Shown one piece after another: positions 1 to 5,009 of a DNA stretch of 5,009 bases. The position numbers and the translations under genes were made by a program. How positions within the stretch are numbered: position 1 is the stretch's first letter; each line of letters opens with the position of its first letter. The stretch is taken from positions 1 to 5,009 of the forward strand of contig CAZLNV010000042.1 in assembly GCA_964561095.1 (NCBI GenBank), in the 5' to 3' direction. The notes under the pieces were generated by a model that made no database searches, had not been told where the DNA came from, and saw nothing but the letters and a program-made list of their open reading frames with translations. Source of the DNA: CAZLNV01 sp964561095 (GTDB lineage Bacteria; Bacillota_I; Bacilli_A; RF39; UBA660).

Positions 1-286
1 TGCTTATTGAATTTATATATGATAATGCTAAATCCCCTGCATATGCTCCGCCTGTTGTTGGATCTGGTGCTGCGATAGTGCTGTCCATAAATACCCCTGC
101 ATATGCTCCGCCTGTTGTTGGATCATTTACTTCGGGTTCTGGTGCTGCGATAGTGCTGTCCATAAATACCCCTGCATATGCTCCGCCTGTTGTTGTTGGA
201 TCATTTACTGCGGTGGCTGGTGCTGCCACAGTGCTTATTGAATTTATATATGATAACGCTAAATCTCCTGCATATGCTCCGCCTGT
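1..286 (-). repeat. Intragenic modular repeats in A-B-B-A order
   Basis: Module A occurs at 1-55 and 232-286 with only two mismatches (positions 26/257 and 35/266), both synonymous. It may extend past the left edge. Module B occurs at 63-131 and 138-209 and is identical except for one extra TTG (an ACA Thr codon) at about 196-198. All modules share the GGAYAG core (35-52, 95-112, 170-187, 266-283 on the minus strand). Spacing changes are all multiples of three, so the reading frame is kept. The near-identity suggests recent duplication or continuing gene conversion within the gene. Confidence 0.9.
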
Positions 287-607
287 ATTTGTGGACACAC
301 TTGGTCCATATGTTACTACTTTCCCTGTCGTTGTATTTGATGCTTGCTTATATCCTGTTGCATCATCTACCAATAAGTATTTTGTCATTAATACATATGA
401 TCCATCTGCATTTTGTTTCATTACTATAAAGTGCTCTGCTTGTGCATTATTTCCTACTAATTCTGTTCCTTTTGCTAGTGTCCCACTACAAGAAACAGGT
501 GTATTTCCATTTAAGCAGCTATATTGTGTTATTGCTCCTGATGCATCAACTCTTGGTATAAACATTAAACTAATTATTATAGTTATTATTAAATATCTCT
601 TTTTCAT
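1..607 (-). CDS. Secreted protein with modular GGAYAG repeats, partial (C-terminus beyond left edge)
   Basis: The frame opens with ATG at 605-607 and stays open for 202 codons to the left edge, so the C-terminus is missing. Residues 1-22 form a classic signal peptide: MKKR, a hydrophobic run (YLIITIIISLMFI), then a cleavage-like PRVDA-S, so the product is exported. The mature part starts with a domain of about 80 residues holding a possible disulfide pair (C31, C40). From about residue 109 the tail has four GGAYAG cores at residues 109-114, 141-146, 166-171 and 186-191. Two are followed by DLALSYINSIS and two by VFMDSTIAAP, with Pro/Asp/Thr linkers. An AGAGG Shine-Dalgarno site (612-616) lies 4 bases before the ATG, and a TATAAT stands upstream. 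I do not recognise the family; a surface or secreted role is inferred from the signal peptide. The opposite strand is also open here, but has no signal peptide or ribosome site of comparable quality. Confidence 0.85.
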   Translation of the reverse strand, partial: MKKRYLIITIIISLMFIPRVDASGAITQYSCLNGNTPVSCSGTLAKGTELVGNNAQAEHFIVMKQNADGSYVLMTKYLLVDDATGYKQASNTTTGKVVTYGPSVSTNTGGAYAGDLALSYINSISTVAAPATAVNDPTTTGGAYAGVFMDSTIAAPEPEVNDPTTGGAYAGVFMDSTIAAPDPTTGGAYAGDLALSYINSIS

Positions 608-630
608 ATTTCCTCTTAGTATACATTTTT

Positions 631-659
631 ATTATACACTAGTTCTTTAATTTTTTAAA
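631..659 (-). promoter_or_regulatory. Promoter candidate for the secreted repeat protein
   Basis: Read on the minus strand there is a perfect TATAAT at 636-631, with TTTAAA (4 of 6 to TTGACA) at 659-654 and a 17-bp spacer. Initiation would fall near 624, giving a leader of about 17 bases that ends in the AGAGG ribosome site. A weaker second candidate lies upstream: TTGTAC at 708-703, a 16-bp spacer, and GATAAT at 686-681. No convincing GC-rich hairpin with a U-tract is seen in the 608-743 gap, so read-through from the sugar operon is also possible. Confidence 0.5.
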
Positions 660-743
660 GACCTTTTTTAAAAGCAATTAATTATCATATATAGATTTTA
701 TAGTACAAGTTTTTTGTTGAAATAGTTTAATATAATCATTTTG

Positions 744-1856
744 CTAATTATTTTTCCCCCACACTTCTCTATTTATATAATCTACATAACTCATAATAAT
801 TCTTACAACTTTTACAGAAACATTATCCGTATCGTAATCAGAAACAATTTTTAGGTTCTCTTTTTGAGAAGTAACAATATTGATTGAATCTATTATTCTT
901 TTAGAATCAACTCCACACATTATAAGAGTTCCTTCATCCATTCCTTCTGGTCTTTCATGTGACTGTCTTACGCTAACAGCCGGAAACCCTATAATCGAAG
1001 ATTCTTCAGTTATAGTTCCGCTATCAGATATTACACAAAAAGAATTTTTTTGTAATTTTACATAATCACTGAATCCTAATGGTTTCATATACATAACTAA
1101 ATCATTAAATTGGATATTTAAGCTTTCTATCTTTTTCCTTGTCCTTGGATGAACACTAAAAATAATTGGTTTTTTATAAAACTCCGCAATATTATTAATT
1201 GCTTTAACAAGTGACTTAAAATTCTCATTATTATCTACATTTTCTTCTCTATGAAGGCTTAATACAAAATATTCATTTTCCTTTAATTTAAGTGTTTCCA
1301 AAATTTTACTTTTTTCTATTTTTTCATTGTTTTCTTTTAAAACTTCTTTCATACTAGAACCAATCTTAATAACTGTTTCAGGTTTTATCCCTTCTCTTAA
1401 TAAATATCTCCTAGCATGTTCAGTAATAGTTAAATTAATGTCGCTTAAATGATCTATTACTTTTCGATTTAATTCTTCGGGAACTCTCTCATCAAATGAG
1501 CGATTTCCAGCTTCCATATGAAAAACTGGTATCTTATTTCTTTTAGCTGATATAACAGCTAAACAAGAATTAGTATCTCCATAAAAAAGAATTGCATCTG
1601 GTTTATATTTTTTAAATACTTTATCTGATGAAGAAATAATGTTTCCAATTGTTTCACTAGCGTCATTCCCGGCTGCATTTAAATATACATCGGGTTTTCT
1701 TAATCCTAAATCATTAAAAAATATTTCGTTTAATTCATAATCATAATTTTGTCCAGTATGAACTAATATTTGTTCACAATACTTATCAAGTTCTTTGATA
1801 GTACTAGATAATTTAATTATTTCGGGTCTAGTCCCTATAATTGTCATTACTTTCAT
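744..1856 (-). CDS. wecB: UDP-N-acetylglucosamine 2-epimerase, WecB/CapG/WbvD type
   Basis: A cytoplasmic non-hydrolysing 2-epimerase of 370 residues, the usual family length. Visible motifs: GTRPEIIK (8-15), TGQNYD (34-39), GDTNS (93-97), HMEAGNRSFDERVPEELNR (113-131), LHREENVD (201-208), HPRTR (236-240), SDSGTITEESS (277-287) and ERPEGMDEGT (301-310). The HMEAGNRSFD and SDSGTITEESS versions, rather than the HVEAGLRS and SDSGGLQEEA types of housekeeping epimerases, point to the CapG/FnlC/WbvD branch, which inverts C2 of a UDP-N-acetyl-L-6-deoxyhexosamine. It is third in the operon, its ATG overlapping the upstream stop by 4 bases (1853-1856), with a strong AAGGAG site at 1863-1868, 6 bases before the start. 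That position matches the last step of the pathway. The family is confident; the exact substrate is inferred from the neighbours. Converting UDP-GlcNAc to UDP-ManNAc is the alternative. Confidence 0.93.
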   Translation of the reverse strand: MKVMTIIGTRPEIIKLSSTIKELDKYCEQILVHTGQNYDYELNEIFFNDLGLRKPDVYLNAAGNDASETIGNIISSSDKVFKKYKPDAILFYGDTNSCLAVISAKRNKIPVFHMEAGNRSFDERVPEELNRKVIDHLSDINLTITEHARRYLLREGIKPETVIKIGSSMKEVLKENNEKIEKSKILETLKLKENEYFVLSLHREENVDNNENFKSLVKAINNIAEFYKKPIIFSVHPRTRKKIESLNIQFNDLVMYMKPLGFSDYVKLQKNSFCVISDSGTITEESSIIGFPAVSVRQSHERPEGMDEGTLIMCGVDSKRIIDSINIVTSQKENLKIVSDYDTDNVSVKVVRIIMSYVDYINREVWGKNN

Positions 1857-2707
1857 AAATATCTCCTTACAGATGAATTAGTATAAATATTTTTATGCTT
1901 TATTATCCATTCTTTCATTTCTTTAATCATTTTCTCATAACTTGGAATTTCATAGTCAAATGACTTATTAGTTCTGATTAAAGTTTTTGCACTTTTATTA
2001 TTAACCTCTTCATTTATTTTTATTTCTTTATTAAAAACCGTTGAAATTAGTTTTAATAAATCATACTTAGAAATAATTTTGTTATTAACCACATGCTGCA
2101 AACCAACAATATTATTTTTAATAACTGTTTCAATTACTTTAGCAAGTTCAATGGTAGTTACACCTGTCCATAAAACATTCTTATATCCATTTACTTCACC
2201 CTCTTGATTAATAAACCATTCAAACAAACCAATACCTTCTTTATTATTATCAGGTCCTATAATTGATGTTCTAAGAGTTACATTCTTATTATTAACAACC
2301 TCTCCCATTGCCTTACTTCTTCCATAAAAAGAAGTAGCGTCAGCTATATCTGTTTCGGTATAATTACCTTTAGTTCCTTCAAACACACAATCAGTACTTA
2401 TATGTATTAATTTAAAATTATATTTATCTGAAAGCGAATCAATATAATGAGGTAATAAACTATTTACTTTAATTGCTAAACATTTATTATCTTCAGCCTC
2501 TTTATTTAATATACCAATGCAATTAATAATTACATTAGGTTTATACTTTTCTATAATATCAACAATACCCTCTTGATTTTCATATGCATCGTAATAGATA
2601 TCCTCTTTATCTCTAGAAGTTCCTATTACATCTTCATTAAGATCCTTAAAATAATTATATACAACATTTCCTAACATTCCAGTTTTTCCTAAAACCAAAA
2701 TTTTCAT
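1853..2707 (-). CDS. RmlD-like SDR reductase, NDP-4-keto-6-deoxy-L-sugar 4-reductase
   Basis: An extended short-chain dehydrogenase/reductase of 284 residues, the length of stand-alone RmlD proteins. The Rossmann nucleotide site GKTGMLG is at residues 7-13, immediately after the start, which fixes the ATG at 2705-2707. Other marks are NCIGILN (62-68), ISTDCVF (103-109), the catalytic YGRSK (Y128, K132), LRTSIIG (145-151) and WTGVTTIELA (180-189). It should use NAD(P)H to reduce the 4-keto group made by the upstream dehydratase. Cap5F/FnlB reductases of the L-FucNAc pathway have an extra C-terminal cupin and about 370 residues; no cupin is present here, so the gene looks more like WbvR of the L-RhaNAc/L-QuiNAc route. 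A plain dTDP-rhamnose RmlD is less likely because no rmlA, rmlB or rmlC is nearby. It is coupled on both sides by ATGA overlaps. Its ribosome site (AGAGG) sits only one base before the ATG, with GAGAAG further up, so translation may rely on coupling. Confidence 0.87.
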   Translation of the reverse strand: MKILVLGKTGMLGNVVYNYFKDLNEDVIGTSRDKEDIYYDAYENQEGIVDIIEKYKPNVIINCIGILNKEAEDNKCLAIKVNSLLPHYIDSLSDKYNFKLIHISTDCVFEGTKGNYTETDIADATSFYGRSKAMGEVVNNKNVTLRTSIIGPDNNKEGIGLFEWFINQEGEVNGYKNVLWTGVTTIELAKVIETVIKNNIVGLQHVVNNKIISKYDLLKLISTVFNKEIKINEEVNNKSAKTLIRTNKSFDYEIPSYEKMIKEMKEWIIKHKNIYTNSSVRRYL

Positions 2708-3705
2708 TCCTCTACTTCTCCCATTAATTTAAGTAAGTTCATCATCTCTTTTACATTTAATCTTTTAGTATTATAAGAAGTATATGCTTCAAAACTTTTT
2801 ACTTTTCCATCACCATTTGGATAAAACTTATCATAATTTAAATCCCTATTGTCCATTGGAATTTTAAAATAATTACCTAAATCAACTGCTTTTGACATTT
2901 CTTCCTGTGTAACCAAAACTTCATGTTCTTTTTCGCCATGCCTTGTACCTATTATTTTAACTTCGCAATCACTCTTTTTATACTTTTTTATAGCTTCCGT
3001 TAAAGTTTCCAGAGTTGCTCCTGGTGCTTTTTGTACAAATAAATCTCCTTGCTCGCCATTTTCGAATGCAAACATTACAAGATTAACAGCTTCCTCTAAA
3101 GTCATCATATATCTTGTCATATTTGGGTCTGTAACAGTTAAAGGTTTACCCTCTTCTATTAATTTATAGAAAAATGGTATTACAGAGCCACGAGAACCCA
3201 TAACATTGCCATATCTCGTTAAACATATTTTAGTATCGGCATCATTCCCAAGCATCCTTGCTTTAGCAATAATTACTTTCTCCATTAAAGCTTTACTTAT
3301 TCCCATAGCGTTTATTGGATATGCAGCTTTATCGGTACTCAAGCAAACTATTTTCTTTACCTTGTTCCTAACAGCGCTTTCTAACACATTAGATGTCCCG
3401 AAAACATTAGTTTTAGTTGCTTCTATTGGGAAAAACTCGCAACTAGGAACTTGCTTTAAAGCAGCCGCATGAAATACATAATCCGCTCCCTGCATTGCAA
3501 TATCCACAGTGGAAATATCTCTTACATCGCCTATATAAAACTTTATTTTATGATTATTATATTTTTTTCTCATAGAATCTTGCTTCTTTTCATCCCTAGA
3601 AAAAATTCTAATCTCTTTTAAATCAGAGTCTAAAAACATCTCTAATACTTTATTACCAAAAGAACCAGTTCCACCGGTTATTAATAATACTTTATCTTTA
3701 AACAT
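2704..3705 (-). CDS. capE: UDP-GlcNAc 4,6-dehydratase / epimerase, CapE/WbjB/FnlA family
   Basis: An extended SDR enzyme of the polysaccharide biosynthesis (CapD/FlaA1/CapE) family, 333 residues from the chosen ATG. By family it converts UDP-GlcNAc to a 4-keto-6-deoxy intermediate and epimerises it towards the L-configuration. Motifs: NAD(P) site TGGTGSFG (10-17), GDVRD (59-63), FHAAALKQVP (78-87), STDKA (123-127), MGISK (134-138), RYGNVMGSRGSVIP (164-177) and RHGEKEHE (255-262). The usual SDR catalytic Tyr of YxxxK is Met here (M134, K138), as known for the CapE branch, which separates it from PseB/FlaA1-like enzymes with YxxxK. The start is placed at ATG 3703-3705, not the in-frame GTG at 3712-3714, because that GTG overlaps the AGAAGG ribosome site. 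It is first in the three-gene operon and overlaps the reductase by 4 bases. The C-terminal part (FYPNGDGKVKSFEAYTSYNTKRL) also fits CapE-type proteins. Confidence 0.93.
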   Translation of the reverse strand: MFKDKVLLITGGTGSFGNKVLEMFLDSDLKEIRIFSRDEKKQDSMRKKYNNHKIKFYIGDVRDISTVDIAMQGADYVFHAAALKQVPSCEFFPIEATKTNVFGTSNVLESAVRNKVKKIVCLSTDKAAYPINAMGISKALMEKVIIAKARMLGNDADTKICLTRYGNVMGSRGSVIPFFYKLIEEGKPLTVTDPNMTRYMMTLEEAVNLVMFAFENGEQGDLFVQKAPGATLETLTEAIKKYKKSDCEVKIIGTRHGEKEHEVLVTQEEMSKAVDLGNYFKIPMDNRDLNYDKFYPNGDGKVKSFEAYTSYNTKRLNVKEMMNLLKLMGEVEE

Positions 3706-3713
3706 ACAAAACA

Positions 3714-3719
3714 CCTTCT
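3714..3719 (-). promoter_or_regulatory. Ribosome binding site that sets the capE start
   Basis: AGAAGG on the minus strand lies 8 bases before ATG 3705. It includes the first base of the upstream in-frame GTG (3714-3712), which therefore cannot be the usual start. This shortens the protein by three residues. Confidence 0.75.
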
Positions 3720-3727
3720 AACAATTT

Positions 3728-3786
3728 AATTATAACTAAATTGATCAATAAAATCTATAACTTTAATTTTTTATTTAGTTATAATT
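3728..3786. repeat. 14-bp perfect inverted repeat spanning the collagen-gene stop and the operon promoter
   Basis: The arms are AATTATAACTAAAT (3728-3741) and its exact reverse complement ATTTAGTTATAATT (3773-3786), separated by 31 bp. The right arm encodes the last codons of the collagen-like protein (EIITK and most of the stop). The left arm holds the -10-like TATAAT of the sugar operon. Just inside the left arm is a second, 10-bp palindrome, ATTGATCAAT (3740-3749). No U-tract follows on the minus strand, so it is not a standard terminator; an operator or an mRNA stem-loop is possible. AT-rich sequence makes chance repeats more likely. Confidence 0.6.
3729..3734 (-). promoter_or_regulatory. 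-10 element candidate for the sugar operon
   Basis: TATAAT on the minus strand lies 9 bases before the AGAAGG ribosome site, which would give a short leader of about 17 bases to the ATG at 3705. The -35 region at 17-bp spacing reads TAGATT, a poor match to TTGACA, so an activator, another sigma factor or read-through from the collagen-like gene may be needed. The element lies inside the left arm of the 14-bp inverted repeat. Confidence 0.4.
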
Positions 3787-4466
3787 TCTGTTTTGCAAAG
3801 CGAAACAAAAGAAGGATTTTTATTATCGCGACTAACTATTACAGTCATTCCATACTCACTTTTTAAAATAGTTCCTTGCGCAACTGTTTGCCCGCCAGCT
3901 TTTATACTTACTCCGGTTGTCCCAACCGGCAAATACGTCCTAATAGCTAATTCACAATTAGAATCACACCCGCTAGGAATTGGCGAAGGCACTGGTAAAT
4001 ACGTAATATTATTGTTATATGTACTACTTGTAATTGTTATTGATACTATTCTGCATAGTGATACAGTTTTCTCAACCACTCCTTGGTTATTCGTAAGTTG
4101 AAATAAACCTGCGTTAGGATTTGAATTTGGCCCCGGCAAAAGTGAACCTGGCCTGCCAGAAACATTATTTCCACTTTCCATTGCTACATTCAAAACATCA
4201 TTTGGATATAAAGAAATTATTTGTTTAATAATGTTTCTCATTTGATCAGCACAAAAACACGAACTAGAACCAGTATTACTTCCGGCTGGACCTGTCGGAC
4301 CAGTTGCACCCCTTGGACCAGTGGGACCCGTCACTCCTTCTATCCCTTGTGGACCTGTTGGACCAGTAGGACCCGTTGGTCCAAAACAGCAAATATATTT
4401 AGAAATCTTTTTATTATAATTTTCTATTTTATTTAAAACTTTTTCATAGTTATTATTACAATTCAT
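3771..4466 (-). CDS. Collagen-like protein, probable spore-surface (BclA-like) structural protein
   Basis: A 231-residue protein in three parts. Residues 1-28 are Asn/Lys-rich with a Cys pair (C26-C27) and lack a signal peptide or membrane segment. Residues 29-61 are eleven uninterrupted Gly-X-Y triplets, with Thr in the Y position at 31, 34, 37, 46, 49, 55 and 58. Residues 62-231 are a Ser/Cys-containing, mostly beta-type domain with cysteines at 70, 72, 138, 167, 171 and 224, followed by KTEIITK. The absent signal peptide and LPXTG argue against wall-anchored export and fit proteins made in the mother cell and assembled on the spore, such as the BclA group; that role is inferred. Its collagen stretch is short compared with Bacillus or Clostridioides BclA. 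A strong AAAGGGG ribosome site (4476-4482) lies 9 bases before the ATG. The nucleotide-sugar operon follows on the same strand 65 bases downstream. I do not firmly recognise the C-terminal domain; a trimerising domain is a possibility. Confidence 0.85.
   Translation of the reverse strand: MNCNNNYEKVLNKIENYNKKISKYICCFGPTGPTGPTGPQGIEGVTGPTGPRGATGPTGPAGSNTGSSSCFCADQMRNIIKQIISLYPNDVLNVAMESGNNVSGRPGSLLPGPNSNPNAGLFQLTNNQGVVEKTVSLCRIVSITITSSTYNNNITYLPVPSPIPSGCDSNCELAIRTYLPVGTTGVSIKAGGQTVAQGTILKSEYGMTVIVSRDNKNPSFVSLCKTEIITK
4284..4382 (-). repeat. Collagen-coding triplet repeat, eleven Gly-X-Y units
   Basis: A 9-bp periodic stretch encoding GPT GPT GPT GPQ GIE GVT GPT GPR GAT GPT GPA. It is clearly richer in G and C than the rest of the window, because Gly and Pro codons dominate. 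Codons vary between units (GGT/GGA, CCA/CCT/CCC/CCG), so the array is older than the near-identical repeats at the left edge, or selected for amino acids only. Such arrays often differ in length between strains. Confidence 0.9.
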
Positions 4467-4487
4467 TTTATTCTACCCCTTTCGTAA

Positions 4488-4522
4488 TATTATATGGAAA
4501 GCATTTATTAAACTTAATTATA
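4488..4522 (-). promoter_or_regulatory. Promoter region candidate for the collagen-like gene
   Basis: Two -10-like boxes stand before the gene on the minus strand. The proximal one, CATATAATA at 4496-4488, matches the CATAnnnTA pattern of mother-cell sigma-K -10 elements, is one base off the sigma-E CATACAAT, and also contains TATAAT. It would start transcription almost at the ribosome site. The distal one, TATAAT at 4522-4517, would leave a leader of about 45 bases. Neither has a good sigma-A -35, and I could not find a clear sigma-E or sigma-K -35. A sporulation promoter is thus a hypothesis. Confidence 0.35.
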
Positions 4523-4551
4523 ATAAACTATACTTATTCTTATCTTTTATT

Positions 4552-5009
4552 TTATTTGCTATTATTTAATTCTTTTAATATTTCTTCTAAATATTTTTGG
4601 TTTTCAAATAAATATATACCCATACATTTTTTACCTAAATCCTTAAAACTCATTCCACATGAATATAATACTTTTTTATCAATAATTATAAATCTGTCAT
4701 GAAATGAATTATTATTTATACATTCGAGATTCTTATATTGACTATTATATTTCTTAACTAACTCTTTATCTAAGTTTTTACTATATACTTTAATAAATAT
4801 ATTAATATCTTTAAGTAAATCAAATAATTCTCTTCCAGCATAATTATCTATTATGATTATTTCATTTTTTGCTTTGGATAAGATCTTCATCATCAATGAA
4901 TATGCATCATATATTTGTCCTTCAAAGAATACAGTTTCTTTAAATTCACCATTATCAAATTTAGAAAACAATTCATCTGTTTTTAAATCTTGTTCCACAA
5001 ATTTAATGT
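4552..5009 (-). CDS. C-terminal PLD-like domain protein, partial (N-terminus beyond right edge)
   Basis: The frame ends in TAA at 4552-4554 and is open to the right edge. A GTG at 4996-4998 could begin a 148-residue protein, but the codons before it (encoding I-K-F) have no stop and no ribosome site, so this is more likely the end of a longer gene. Numbered from that GTG, the region has FFEGQIYDAYSLMMKIL (24-40), a beta strand NEIIIIDNY (45-53), and SFHDRFIIID (98-107), an H-x-R-x4-D variant of the phospholipase D HxKx4D motif (H100, R102, D107), then CGMSFKDLGKKCMGI (114-128). From memory, this domain is common at the C-terminus of accessory proteins with an N-terminal DNA-binding domain such as ORF6N; that part would lie outside the window. 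Only one HKD-like motif is present, so any nuclease activity would need a dimer, and Arg for Lys may mean a binding role. No terminator follows before the collagen-like gene. Confidence 0.7.
   Translation of the reverse strand, partial: IKFVEQDLKTDELFSKFDNGEFKETVFFEGQIYDAYSLMMKILSKAKNEIIIIDNYAGRELFDLLKDINIFIKVYSKNLDKELVKKYNSQYKNLECINNNSFHDRFIIIDKKVLYSCGMSFKDLGKKCMGIYLFENQKYLEEILKELNNSK

Noticed and set aside
1..286. CRISPR-like or tandem non-coding repeats
   Set aside because: Units are of unequal length, the intervals are multiples of three, differences are synonymous or in-frame, and the repeats lie inside one open frame. There are no unique spacers of constant size.
78..650. Long open frame on the plus strand with repeated NTPAYAPPVV segments
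   Set aside because: It mirrors the repeat-coding minus-strand gene. The minus frame has a signal peptide, ribosome site and TATAAT; the plus frame starts inside a repeat without a ribosome site, and its C-terminus is a low-complexity translation of AT-rich antisense DNA.
645..660. Hairpin CTTTAA-TTTT-TTAAAG as terminator of the sugar operon
   Set aside because: The 6-bp stem is almost entirely A-T, it lies over the promoter of the next gene, and no U-tract follows in the transcribed direction.
1853..2707. Mycoplasma-type code with TGA as Trp
   Set aside because: TGA is the natural stop of both the CapE-like gene and the reductase at ATGA overlaps, where the next gene begins at once and the protein lengths match their families.
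1853..2707. dTDP-L-rhamnose reductase of the rml pathway
   Set aside because: The flanking genes make and use UDP-GlcNAc-derived sugars, and no rmlA, rmlB or rmlC is in the window.
3712..3714. GTG as the start of the CapE-like protein
   Set aside because: It overlaps the AGAAGG ribosome site; ATG at 3703-3705 has correct spacing and puts the Rossmann motif at the usual distance from the N-terminus.
4221..4436. Plus-strand frame opposite the collagen region
   Set aside because: A Trp/Thr/Ser-rich shadow of the Gly-Pro-Thr codons on the other strand, with no ribosome site.

Overview
The window is AT-rich (roughly 30% GC by eye). Every convincing gene reads on the minus strand, so transcription runs from high to low coordinates. 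TGA serves as the stop at two ATGA overlaps, so the standard bacterial code applies and not the Mycoplasma code. A collagen-like protein with no signal peptide, of the kind found on spore surfaces, and strong Shine-Dalgarno sites point to a low-GC Bacillota, either a Clostridia-type or an uncultured Bacilli-type gut lineage. This assignment is an inference; there is no marker gene in the window.

Layout in the direction of transcription: (1) 5009-4552, the C-terminal part of a protein with a phospholipase D-like HxR-x4-D motif, running off the right edge. (2) 4466-3771, a 231-residue collagen-like protein with eleven Gly-X-Y triplets rich in Gly-Pro-Thr. (3) A 65-bp gap with a 14-bp perfect inverted repeat and a -10-like element, then a tightly coupled three-gene operon, 3705-744: a CapE/WbjB-type UDP-GlcNAc 4,6-dehydratase/epimerase, an RmlD-like 4-keto reductase, and a WecB/CapG-type UDP-GlcNAc 2-epimerase. 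Both internal junctions are 4-base ATGA overlaps. (4) A 136-bp gap with a promoter candidate, then from 607 off the left edge an unrecognised secreted protein with a clear signal peptide and a tail of near-identical modules in the order A-B-B-A.

The three sugar enzymes fit one pathway: UDP-GlcNAc to a 4-keto-6-deoxy-L sugar, reduction, then C2 epimerisation, giving a UDP-N-acetyl-L-6-deoxyhexosamine. The reductase has no C-terminal cupin of the Cap5F kind, so the product is more likely UDP-L-RhaNAc then UDP-L-QuiNAc (as in the WbvB-WbvR-WbvD route) than UDP-L-FucNAc. Because the operon directly follows a Thr-rich collagen-like gene on the same strand, an attractive but unproven idea is that the sugar decorates the collagen-like protein or the surface layer it belongs to, as with glycosylated exosporium collagen-like proteins of Bacillus.

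The points most worth a second look are the modular secreted protein at the left edge, the collagen-plus-rare-sugar pairing, and the inverted repeat between them.
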